This document shows, in pieces, positions 1-8,007 of a stretch of DNA of 64,000 nucleotides. Source of the DNA: Muribaculaceae bacterium (GTDB lineage: Bacteria > Bacteroidota > Bacteroidia > Bacteroidales > Muribaculaceae); NCBI GenBank assembly GCA_023667015.1, contig JAMPAX010000002.1, positions 118,259 to 182,258 on the forward strand, written 5' to 3'. A program made the translations under genes and the position numbers. Within the stretch, counting starts at the first letter, position 1; every line of letters starts with the position of its first letter. Below the pieces are notes generated by a model. The model saw only the letters and a list, made by a program, of their open reading frames with translations, ran no database searches and was not told the origin of the DNA.

Positions 1-1070
1 TCACTCTTTATTTCGGCGGCCTCAGCCTCTGTGTCGAGGCCTATGTCGCGACGTACAAAGTTGAGCCTCAGCAGAAGATCTGACATCTCCCGGAGATTGA
101 GCTGATCTGTATTGTGGCTCGTATAGTCCTCGACACGGCTTACCTTCTCATCCCCCTGGGTAAAGTACTTATCGTAATTAAGGTCGCGATTGTCGCAGGG
201 GATGCGCCAGTAGTTGCCCATATCCTCAGCCTTGGCCATCTCCTCGCGCGTCACGAGTGTCTCGTAGAGTTTCTCGCCGTGGCGCGTACCAATAATCTTT
301 ATTTCAGTATTGGCATATTCCGGATTCACCTTGGCATAGGTGTCGCGCACTGCACGAGCCAAAATATCCAGCGAGGCCGCCGGAGCCTTCTGCACGAACA
401 AGTCGCCATTTCGGGCATGAGTAAATGCATAGACTACAAGGTCCACAGCATCATCCAAGGTCATCATAAAGCGAGTCATATTAGGGTCGGTCACCGTAAT
501 AGGCATACCCTGCTTAATCTGGGAAGTCCATAGAGGAATCACCGATCCACGAGAGCCCATGACATTGCCATAGCGAGTGCAACAGATGACAGTCTGACTA
601 TCATCACCGAGTTCTCGCCCTTTAGCAATAGCCACCTTCTCCATCAGAGCCTTCGAAATACCCATGGCATTGATAGGATAGGCTGCCTTATCCGTAGAGA
701 GGACCACCACATTCTTCACTCCATGGTCTATGGCCGATAAGAGCACATTGTTTGTACCCTCCACATTCGTGCGGGTAGCCTCCATCGGGAAGAACTCACA
801 GGAGGGCACCTGCTTGAGTGCAGCAGCTGAGAAAACATAATCTACACCTCGCATAGCACGGTCAACGCTCTGACGATTGCGAACATCTCCAATATAAAAC
901 TTCACCTTCGGATTCTGCAACCGATGGCGCATGTCATCTTGCTTCTTTTCATCGCGTGAAAAAATGCGAATCTCCTTAATGTCAGAATCGAGGAAACGTC
1001 TTAAGACAGCATTGCCGAAAGAACCGGTGCCACCGGTGATTAAAAGTACCTTGTCTTTAAATACACTCAT
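1..1070 (-). CDS. CapE/WbjB-type UDP-GlcNAc 4,6-dehydratase (partial, runs off left edge)
   Basis: My minus-strand translation from the ATG at 1070 is open for 356 codons to the window edge. It begins with a Rossmann dinucleotide motif (LLITGGTGSFGN), then SAAALKQVP, STDKAAYPINAMG and RYGNVMGSRGSVIPLW, which are signatures of the extended SDR family that makes UDP-2,6-dideoxy-4-keto sugars from UDP-GlcNAc for capsule and O-antigen. In the active-site helix a Met stands where classical SDRs have the Tyr of YxxxK, as in CapE. The tail motif (DYTSHNT, then LNFVRRD) is typical of CapE/WbjB rather than FlaA1/PseB, so only a few residues should be missing. It is divergent from the WYL regulator and probably belongs to a polysaccharide locus continuing to the left. 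The exact product (dehydratase alone or also 5-epimerase) is not certain. Confidence 0.85.
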   Translation of the reverse strand, partial: MSVFKDKVLLITGGTGSFGNAVLRRFLDSDIKEIRIFSRDEKKQDDMRHRLQNPKVKFYIGDVRNRQSVDRAMRGVDYVFSAAALKQVPSCEFFPMEATRTNVEGTNNVLLSAIDHGVKNVVVLSTDKAAYPINAMGISKALMEKVAIAKGRELGDDSQTVICCTRYGNVMGSRGSVIPLWTSQIKQGMPITVTDPNMTRFMMTLDDAVDLVVYAFTHARNGDLFVQKAPAASLDILARAVRDTYAKVNPEYANTEIKIIGTRHGEKLYETLVTREEMAKAEDMGNYWRIPCDNRDLNYDKYFTQGDEKVSRVEDYTSHNTDQLNLREMSDLLLRLNFVRRDIGLDTEAEAAEIKS

Positions 1071-1088
1071 AATACCAATATTGAGCTA

Positions 1089-1096
1089 CAAAAATA
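1089..1096 (-). promoter_or_regulatory. Possible -7 box for the CapE-like gene
   Basis: TATTTTTG on the minus strand fits the Bacteroidetes TAnnTTTG consensus and lies about 20 bases before the start codon. I see no TTG at the usual -33 distance, so this is weak. Confidence 0.3.
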
Positions 1097-1108
1097 TAAA
1101 ATTTTTAT

Positions 1109-1116
1109 TAATTTTG
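1109..1116 (+). promoter_or_regulatory. Possible -7 box for the WYL regulator gene
   Basis: TAATTTTG matches TAnnTTTG about 66 bases upstream of the start at 1182, in the AT-rich divergent region. The nearest TTG upstream is about 25 bases away, longer than the normal 19-21, so only the -7 element is supported. Confidence 0.4.
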
Positions 1117-1181
1117 TAAGTATATAACACAATTTTACAAATTGGAGTTTGAAAATCGCAATCTCATAACACCTCACGACA

Positions 1182-2075
1182 ATGTCCAAGAACCTAATTC
1201 ACAGATACATTTGGCTCGTAGATATTCTCAATCGCTACGGACGCCTTTCCCTCTCGGAACTTCAGGAACTATGGCGAAAAGACAGCAATCTTAGTGAGAA
1301 GCCTCTTTGCGATCGCACCTTCTTCCATTATCGACGGTCCATCGAGGAGATATTCCATATAGAAATCAAATGTGACCATAATAGATACTATATTGCCCCT
1401 GACAATACGCGATCTACACGCACCTTAAGCAACTGGCTCCTCGACTCATATGCTATTAACGGTGCGCTGGCCATGGCCGATGACGCTGCAGACTGGGTAG
1501 AGGTCGAGGATGTCCCCTCGGCAAGGGAATGGCTCCCGGCTGTCATCGAAGCTATCCGGTCGCGCCACAAGATACGCTTCACCTACGCCGGATTCACCAA
1601 AACACATCCCGATGTCGGTATCCTCTTCTCCCCTTTCTTCCTCAAGAGATTCAAGCAGAGATGGTATATGGTAGGGATGAAAGACCAGAAACGAGAGTTG
1701 CGGACATATGCTCTGGATCGTATCCGTGCGTTGGACACCACCGACAACACCTTCCGTCGCCCTAAAGGCCTGGATCCGGCAGAAATCTTCGACAATATTA
1801 TAGGTATAACCGCCTCTAAGGGTGAGGTGCGCGACGTACGTCTGAAGACTACTCCGATGCAGGCGAAATATTTTCGTGCTTTACCCTTCCATGCTTCCCA
1901 GACTGAAGAGATAGCAGACGGCTACTCGATATTCTCCTATCGTCTGAAAGTTAACTACGAGCTTGTACACGAAATACTTAGCTTCGGTTCAGCAGTCAAG
2001 GTTCTAAGTCCTCCCGAACTGCGCACGATGGTCTGCAACGCCCTGCGCGAAACACTTTTGCAATACGAAAACTAA
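1182..2075 (+). CDS. WYL-domain transcriptional regulator
   Basis: This 297-residue protein has the layout of WYL regulators. The N-terminal ~75 residues form a helix-turn-helix-like region (HRYIWLVDILNRYGRLSLSE, then CDRTFFHYRRSIEEIF). From about residue 125 comes the WYL domain, with IRSRHKIRFTYAGF, LKRFKQRWYMVG and RTYALDRIRAL, where RWYMVG is the eponymous WYL stretch. A C-terminal winged region follows. WYL proteins usually bind a ligand (often nucleotide-like) and switch transcription of polysaccharide, stress or defence genes. It is divergent from the CapE-like gene, so control of that locus is plausible but inferred. Confidence 0.85.
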   Translation: MSKNLIHRYIWLVDILNRYGRLSLSELQELWRKDSNLSEKPLCDRTFFHYRRSIEEIFHIEIKCDHNRYYIAPDNTRSTRTLSNWLLDSYAINGALAMADDAADWVEVEDVPSAREWLPAVIEAIRSRHKIRFTYAGFTKTHPDVGILFSPFFLKRFKQRWYMVGMKDQKRELRTYALDRIRALDTTDNTFRRPKGLDPAEIFDNIIGITASKGEVRDVRLKTTPMQAKYFRALPFHASQTEEIADGYSIFSYRLKVNYELVHEILSFGSAVKVLSPPELRTMVCNALRETLLQYEN

Positions 2076-2082
2076 TACGAGC

Positions 2083-2123
2083 TACAGTCCACACGGGCTT
2101 GCAGTCCACGCGGGCTTGCAACT
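2083..2123. repeat. Short direct repeat CAGTCCACxCGGGCTTGCA
   Basis: Two near-identical 18-19 base copies lie head to tail between the WYL gene and the cytidylyltransferase gene. The core GGGCTTGCAACT (2112-2123) recurs at 33177-33188 beside another tandem array. It is a dispersed intergenic repeat of unknown role. Confidence 0.6.
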
Positions 2124-2205
2124 CTGGTATCTCTCCCGCCGCTGTGGGTTGCAAACCAACGGCGACTACAGATAAGAGACTAAAAGCAAGATGATTGATT
2201 GACTT

Positions 2206-2907
2206 ATGAAAACACTCTTTTTGATTCCTGCACGCGGCGGTAGCAAAGGCATTCCGGGTAAGAATATTAAGGAATTTGTCGGCATCCCCCTAATAGTCAG
2301 AACAATCCGACAGGCTCTAAAAATCGCAGATAATCCGGAGGATGTAGTTGTTTCTACGGACTCAGAGCAAATAGCAAGAGTAGCCCGCAAAGGGGGGGCC
2401 AACGTTCCCTTCTTGCGCCCTGCCGAACTCGCTACCGACACCTCCGGCACTCAGGGGGTAATCATACATGCTCTTGACTGGTTTCGCAACAAAGGAATTG
2501 ACTACGAGCGGGTAGTACTACTCCAGACCACCTCCCCGCTACGACAGCCGGATGATATCCGCCGCGCTATCAACGTCTTCGACAATGCTCACGAGGCTGA
2601 CATGGCTGTAAGTGTAGCCGAAGCGGCCGCCAATCCATACTACGACATCTTCGAACCCGATGCCAACGGATTCCTGCACCATAGCAAAGGCAACGGAGGA
2701 TACGTCCGCCGTCAGGATGCCCCGAAAGTATGGCAATATACCGGTGCTGTCTACGTCATCCGCAGTACCAGCCTTCGTCGGGGAGAAATGTCACGCTTCG
2801 AAAAAATCCTCCCATCCCCCATGGATACCGCGAGATCTGTAGACCTCGACACCCCCGCAGACTGGGATATAGCAGAACGACGATTCCGGGATCTCAACCT
2901 CAACTAA
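2206..2907 (+). CDS. CMP-sugar (acylneuraminate-type) cytidylyltransferase
   Basis: The 233-residue protein starts with FLIPARGGSKGIPGKNI, the CTP-binding signature of the NeuA family, followed by the conserved VVSTDSEQIA and LLQTTSPLRQPDDI segments. These enzymes join CTP to a nonulosonic acid (sialic, legionaminic or pseudaminic acid) to give the CMP-activated donor for surface glycans. The length matches single-domain family members. The sugar cannot be deduced; no nonulosonate synthase lies in the window. It follows the WYL gene by 130 bases and may belong with the polysaccharide genes to the left. Confidence 0.82.
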   Translation: MKTLFLIPARGGSKGIPGKNIKEFVGIPLIVRTIRQALKIADNPEDVVVSTDSEQIARVARKGGANVPFLRPAELATDTSGTQGVIIHALDWFRNKGIDYERVVLLQTTSPLRQPDDIRRAINVFDNAHEADMAVSVAEAAANPYYDIFEPDANGFLHHSKGNGGYVRRQDAPKVWQYTGAVYVIRSTSLRRGEMSRFEKILPSPMDTARSVDLDTPADWDIAERRFRDLNLN

Positions 2908-3055
2908 CCTCCGAGGCCTGAACGTTATATTAATATGCTCACATTTTGCAATCGCTACGCGCCTTGGAGACGCGGAGTTTAAATTTAAATTGACCATCTA
3001 CTTAGAGAGCCCCGACTAAAACGAACAACTACTTAAGCCCAAAAGATAATAGACT

Positions 3056-4462
3056 ATGAAACATCATTCCGACAATACAGGTAGCAGAATCCAAGAGCTG
3101 GCAACAGCTCCTGAGGGTAAGCTACTACTGAAATACAGTCTTCCGGCCGTAGTGGGCACCGTCGTCATGGCTGTCTACCATATCATTGACTCGATGGTAA
3201 TCGGCCACGCTGTCCCCGACCCCAACGTCGTGGCGGGAATCGCAGTGAGTTTCCCGGTTATGAACATCGCTACAGCTTTTGGTATGCTGATTGGCGCCGG
3301 TGCTGCTACCCGTGTCAGCATCGTTATGGGTCAGAAAGACCATCGGCAGGCTGCCATGGTATTAGGCAACTGCGTACAGCTCACCATACTAATCGGCATA
3401 CTCTACGCTACAACCTTTGCCCTCTTCATCGACCCCATCCTGAAAATCTTTGGAGCCTCGCCCGCTACCCTCCCCTATGCTCGCGAATTCCTGTTATGGC
3501 TACTTCCGGGAATGGTGCTCATCAACCTCACCTTCTCCTACAACAACGTCATGCGCGCCTCAGGCTATCCTTCCAAGGCTATGTACACCTCCCTGATAGG
3601 GGCCGGACTGAATGTCATACTCGCCCCGCTCTTCCTGTTCGGTTTCGGGTGGGGAGTGCGCGGCGCAGCTATCGCCACTGATATTTCGATGTTTATCACC
3701 GCAATATTCGTCATGGCTCACTTCTTCAACAAGAAGAATACACTACATTTCGAACGAGGCACCTTCCGCCTGCGTCTCAACGTCATCGGCCCCGTACTCT
3801 ATATAGGTATGGCCCCATTCCTTATCAACGTCACCTCCGCCGGCATCAACGCTATCATCAACAACTCCCTGCTGAAGTATGGCGGCGGCGGAGCAGGTGG
3901 CGACAATGCTATCGCATCTATAGTAGTTTTCAACAGGTTTGTGACCATCTTCATATTTATCGTCATAGGTATATGCCAGGGTATGCAGCCAATATTGGGC
4001 TATAATTATGGAGCTCGCAAGTATAGCCGACTCTTTAAGACTCTACGCTTGGCTATCATCTGTGGAGCATCGTTCACGACCCTCGGCTCCCTTATCGGAG
4101 CTTTTGCGCCTTACACAATCGCCGGGATGTTCATGACCGATGCCCAACAGATAGAATGTGCTGTCAACTGCCTACATATCACGACCATCACCTTCTGGGT
4201 AGTAGGCTTCCAAATCGTAGCCACCAACTTCTTCCAATCGTTGGGTATGGCCGGGAAGTCGGTGTTCTTATCTCTTACCCGCCAGATAATCTTCATGATA
4301 CCCTTCCTGTTTCTTTTGCCACCCCATTTTGGTCTCGATGGAGTGTGGGCTGCCTTCCCATGTAGCGATGCCCTCTCAGCAATGGTAGCTGCCGGTATGC
4401 TCCTCCGGCAACTTAAGAAAATCAAAGCAAAAGAACTTGAACTTGAGCCTTCAGCAATATAA
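3056..4462 (+). CDS. MATE-family efflux transporter
   Basis: A 468-residue, strongly hydrophobic protein with about twelve predicted membrane helices in two similar halves, as in MATE (MatE/NorM, DinF-like) exporters. Family features visible are the N-terminal stretch LLLKYSLPAVVGTVVMAVYH with IDSMVIGH following, the loop GIAVSFPVMNIATAFGMLIG, and in the second half GICQGMQPILGYNYGARKY, a well-conserved MATE motif. These carriers export cationic drugs or metabolites in exchange for Na+ or H+. It stands alone on the plus strand upstream of leuS, and the substrate is unknown. Confidence 0.9.
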   Translation: MKHHSDNTGSRIQELATAPEGKLLLKYSLPAVVGTVVMAVYHIIDSMVIGHAVPDPNVVAGIAVSFPVMNIATAFGMLIGAGAATRVSIVMGQKDHRQAAMVLGNCVQLTILIGILYATTFALFIDPILKIFGASPATLPYAREFLLWLLPGMVLINLTFSYNNVMRASGYPSKAMYTSLIGAGLNVILAPLFLFGFGWGVRGAAIATDISMFITAIFVMAHFFNKKNTLHFERGTFRLRLNVIGPVLYIGMAPFLINVTSAGINAIINNSLLKYGGGGAGGDNAIASIVVFNRFVTIFIFIVIGICQGMQPILGYNYGARKYSRLFKTLRLAIICGASFTTLGSLIGAFAPYTIAGMFMTDAQQIECAVNCLHITTITFWVVGFQIVATNFFQSLGMAGKSVFLSLTRQIIFMIPFLFLLPPHFGLDGVWAAFPCSDALSAMVAAGMLLRQLKKIKAKELELEPSAI

Positions 4463-4469
4463 AAGAATT

Positions 4470-4499
4470 TTGAACAGTCGGGAAGATTTGTTAAATTTG
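4470..4499 (+). promoter_or_regulatory. leuS promoter
   Basis: TTG (4470-4472, within TTTTG) is followed after 19 bases by TAAATTTG (4492-4499), a good match to the Bacteroidetes -33/-7 promoter. Transcription would start near 4506, leaving a leader of about 30 bases before the leuS ATG. Confidence 0.6.
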
Positions 4500-4538
4500 C
4501 AGATTGAAGCAAAATTCTCTTGAAATTGACAACCCATC

Positions 4539-7301
4539 ATGGAATATAATCATAAAGATATCGAAAAGCGCTGGCAACAGTACTGGCGCGACAACAACGT
4601 TTATAAATCCGAGATAGACCATTCAAAGCCAAAATATTATGTGCTCGACATGTTCCCATATCCCTCCGGAGCCGGACTACACGTCGGTCACCCTTTAGGC
4701 TACATCGCCTCCGACATCTTCTCCCGCTACAAACGCCAGCGTGGTTTCAATGTGCTCCACCCCATGGGCTACGATGCCTACGGTCTCCCCGCAGAGCAAT
4801 ATGCCATCCAGACCGGACAGCATCCCGAAAAGACTACAACGACCAACATCGCTCGCTATCGCGAGCAGCTTGATAAAATAGGCTTCTCCTTCGACTGGAG
4901 CCGCGAGGTGCGCACCTGCGACCCGGAATATTATCGCTGGACTCAGTGGGCTTTCATGGAGATGTTCAACCATTACTACGACCTCAGCGCCGACAAAGCT
5001 CTCCCAATCTCTGAGCTTGAACGTCATTTCAGCCGGAAGGGTACCGCAGACCTGCACGCCGCCTGCGGCAAACCTATGGAATTCACTGCTGAAGAATGGA
5101 ACTCCCGGGATGAAAAGAAGAAACGCGAAATACTGATGAACTATCGAATCGCCTATCAGGGAGAGACGATGGTCAACTGGTGTGCCGCCTTAGGTACCGT
5201 CCTCGCCAACGATGAAGTCTCCGAAGGAGTCAGCGTTCGCGGCGGTCACCCCGTAGAGCAAAAGATGATGAACCAATGGTGTCTGCGCGTTAGCGCCTAC
5301 GCACCTCGTCTGCTCGCCGACATGGAGACTCTCGCCTGGAGCGACTCCCTCAAGGAGACTCAACGCAATTGGATTGGTCGGTCGGAGGGTGCGGAAATGA
5401 AATTCCCCGTCAAGGACTCTGACATACAGCTCGAAATCTTCACCACTCGTGCCGACACCATCTTCGGAGTGACCTTCATGGTACTCGCTCCTGAGTCGGA
5501 ATACTTAAGCTTGCTGACAACTCCTGAGCAAAAGGGTGAAGTGGAGACATACCTTGAGAGCGTAAAACACAAGACAGAGCGTGAACGCCAGATAGAGAAG
5601 AAGGTCAGCGGAGTCTTCACCGGCAGTTACGCTATCAATCCCCTGACCGGCAATGCTATCCCCATCTGGGTCAGCGACTATGTGCTCGCCGGATATGGCA
5701 CCGGAGCTATCATGGCCGTACCGGCCCACGACTCCCGCGACTATGCTTTCGCACGCCATTTCAATCTTCCTATCATTCCTCTGATTGAAGGCGCCGACGT
5801 CTCCGAGCAGAGCTTCGATGCTAAAGAGGGTAAGATGACCAACTCCTGTGGCCCGGAACTCAACTTGAATGGCCTTGAGGTGAAGGAAGCTATAGCCAAA
5901 ACAAAGAAATTCATCGAAGAGAAAGGACTCGGAAAGGTTAAGACCAACTATCGCCTGCGCGATGCCATCTTCTCGCGTCAACGCTACTGGGGCGAGCCCT
6001 TCCCCATATATTATAAAGATGGCGTGCCCTACCTTTGCGATATCAACGAGTTGCCGTTGCTGTTGCCGGAGGTAGACTCCTATCTACCCACAGAGAGTGG
6101 CGAGCCCCCCTTAGGGCGTGCCAAAGGATGGGAGACGCCCGAAGGCTATCCTCGCGAGCTATGCACAATGCCCGGTTTCGCCGGAAGTTCCGCCTATTAT
6201 CTGCGATATATGGATCCCCACAATTCCGAAGCCCTCGTGGGCAAAGAGGCCGATGAATATTGGCGCGATGTTGACCTGTATGTCGGTGGGGCAGAACACG
6301 CTACAGGCCACCTTATCTACTCCCGCTTCTGGAACAAGTTCCTCTACGACCTCGGCCTTGTAGCCGAAAAAGAGCCCTTCAAGAAACTCGTAAACCAGGG
6401 TATGATACAGGGCAGATCGAGCTTCGTATATCGTATCAAGGATACCAACACCTTCGTCAGCAAGGGTCTGAAGAAAGAATACGATACCACCCCGATACGC
6501 GTTGATATCAATCTTGTAGACAACGACATTCTTAATACTGAAGGATTCCGCGCATGGCGTCCCGACTTCGCCGATGCTGAATTTATCCTCGAAGATGGCA
6601 AGTATGTCTGCGGCTCCGCAGTAGAGAAGATGTCGAAGTCGATGTTCAACGTTGTCAACCCCGATGATATCGTAGAGCGCTATGGCGCAGACACCCTGCG
6701 ACTCTATGAGATGTTCCTCGGACCGTTGGAGCAGTCAAAGCCTTGGGACACCAACGGTATCGACGGCGTCAACAGATTCCTGAAGAAACTCTGGGGACAC
6801 TTCTTTAAGGCCATCGAGGCTCCCACACGCGAGATGACTGCTGAGGAGAATAAGACTATGCATAAGCTCATCAAGAAGGTCAGCAGCGACATAGAAGCAT
6901 TCTCGTTCAACACGAGTATTGCGGCCTTCATGATTGCTCTCAATGAATTGACAGCCCTGAAGTCAGACTCTCGCGAGGCTATGGATATCTTCACCCGCCT
7001 CATAGCGCCCTTTGCACCGCATATGGCCGAAGAATTCTGGCATCGACTGGGACATGAGGGAAGCGTAGCCGATGCCGAATGGCCGAACTGGGACGAGAAA
7101 TACCTGGTAGAGGCTGTAAAGAAATACCCTGTAAGCTTCAACGGAAAAGTACGCTACACCATCGACGCACCGGCAGATGCCGACAAGCAGACTGTAGAGC
7201 AGATGGCACTTAAGGCACCCGGAGCCGCCAAATGGCTCGACGGCAAGACTCCCCGCAAGGTGATAGTCGTGCCCGGGAAGATCGTTAATATCGTAATCTG
7301 A
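4539..7301 (+). CDS. leuS: Leucyl-tRNA synthetase
   Basis: The 920-residue protein charges tRNA-Leu in the cytoplasm. The class I HIGH signature is HVGH at residues 48-51 within [15 protein letters not shown], and KMSKS is at 697-701. Between them is a CP1 editing domain with [19 protein letters not shown] and the [13 protein letters not shown] stretch that discriminates mischarged amino acids. The catalytic core [10 protein letters not shown] and the leucine-specific region around [13 protein letters not shown] are present. The C-terminal end (PGKIVNIVI) is the normal end of the bacterial enzyme. Length matches Bacteroidetes LeuS and nothing looks disrupted. Confidence 0.97.
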   Translation: MEYNHKDIEKRWQQYWRDNNVYKSEIDHSKPKYYVLDMFPYPSGAGLHVGHPLGYIASDIFSRYKRQRGFNVLHPMGYDAYGLPAEQYAIQTGQHPEKTTTTNIARYREQLDKIGFSFDWSREVRTCDPEYYRWTQWAFMEMFNHYYDLSADKALPISELERHFSRKGTADLHAACGKPMEFTAEEWNSRDEKKKREILMNYRIAYQGETMVNWCAALGTVLANDEVSEGVSVRGGHPVEQKMMNQWCLRVSAYAPRLLADMETLAWSDSLKETQRNWIGRSEGAEMKFPVKDSDIQLEIFTTRADTIFGVTFMVLAPESEYLSLLTTPEQKGEVETYLESVKHKTERERQIEKKVSGVFTGSYAINPLTGNAIPIWVSDYVLAGYGTGAIMAVPAHDSRDYAFARHFNLPIIPLIEGADVSEQSFDAKEGKMTNSCGPELNLNGLEVKEAIAKTKKFIEEKGLGKVKTNYRLRDAIFSRQRYWGEPFPIYYKDGVPYLCDINELPLLLPEVDSYLPTESGEPPLGRAKGWETPEGYPRELCTMPGFAGSSAYYLRYMDPHNSEALVGKEADEYWRDVDLYVGGAEHATGHLIYSRFWNKFLYDLGLVAEKEPFKKLVNQGMIQGRSSFVYRIKDTNTFVSKGLKKEYDTTPIRVDINLVDNDILNTEGFRAWRPDFADAEFILEDGKYVCGSAVEKMSKSMFNVVNPDDIVERYGADTLRLYEMFLGPLEQSKPWDTNGIDGVNRFLKKLWGHFFKAIEAPTREMTAEENKTMHKLIKKVSSDIEAFSFNTSIAAFMIALNELTALKSDSREAMDIFTRLIAPFAPHMAEEFWHRLGHEGSVADAEWPNWDEKYLVEAVKKYPVSFNGKVRYTIDAPADADKQTVEQMALKAPGAAKWLDGKTPRKVIVVPGKIVNIVI

Positions 7302-7329
7302 CCCGGGGTCTGATCACGATACAATAAAT

Positions 7330-7337
7330 TAAGTTTG
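7330..7337 (+). promoter_or_regulatory. Possible -7 box upstream of rdgB
   Basis: TAAGTTTG matches TAnnTTTG 33 bases before the rdgB start, but no TTG is found 19-21 bases upstream. It may drive rdgB separately from leuS. Confidence 0.35.
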
Positions 7338-7370
7338 CCTACGTTAGTATTTTAGGCTTATAACAAGAAA

Positions 7371-7958
7371 ATGGAAAGACTCGTATTTGCTACCAACAAT
7401 GTCCACAAGCTGGAGGAAGCTCGACGGATTCTTGACGGAGTTGTAGAGATTCTGTCGCTCTCTGATATTGGGTGCCACGAAGAGATACCGGAGAATGCCG
7501 ACACTATCGAGGGGAATTCCCGCCAGAAGGCTGAATGGATACTCGAACGCTATGGCTTGCCGACATTTGCCGACGATACGGGTCTGATGGTAGACGCCCT
7601 CGACGGCGCCCCCGGAGTATATACTGCACGCTATGCCGGATTACATTGCTCGCCGGATGACAATATCGACAAGATGCTCCATGAGCTCGAAGGAGTATTG
7701 CCTGAGAAGCGCACAGCTCGATTCATGACGGTAGTGGCCTATGCTCGCCCCGGGCATACCGACGTCTTCGAGGGTATCGTAGAGGGTACTATCGCTCAGA
7801 GTCGCCATGGTTCAGGAGGCTTCGGGTATGACCCCATTTTCTGCGCCAATGAGTCCGGCAAGTGCTTCGCTGAAATGTCCGGCGACGACAAGGACGCTAT
7901 CTCCCATCGCGGACGTGCCATGCGTGCCTTCGCTGATTTTCTGAAATCCAACACTTAA
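7371..7958 (+). CDS. rdgB: Non-canonical purine NTP pyrophosphatase (RdgB/HAM1)
   Basis: The 195-residue protein hydrolyses ITP, dITP and XTP to monophosphates, keeping deaminated purines out of DNA and RNA. Family motifs in order are the N-terminal ATNNVHKLEEARR, the substrate-binding FADDTGLMVDALDGAPG with YTARYAG following, and the C-terminal GGFGYDPIF with SHRGRAMRAF at the end. All key residues appear intact and the length is typical. It lies 69 bases after leuS on the same strand, with a possible promoter of its own. Confidence 0.95.
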   Translation: MERLVFATNNVHKLEEARRILDGVVEILSLSDIGCHEEIPENADTIEGNSRQKAEWILERYGLPTFADDTGLMVDALDGAPGVYTARYAGLHCSPDDNIDKMLHELEGVLPEKRTARFMTVVAYARPGHTDVFEGIVEGTIAQSRHGSGGFGYDPIFCANESGKCFAEMSGDDKDAISHRGRAMRAFADFLKSNT

Positions 7959-8007
7959 TTATATTACTCATACATATACCTGACATCGCAACGTCACATT
8001 TCCAATA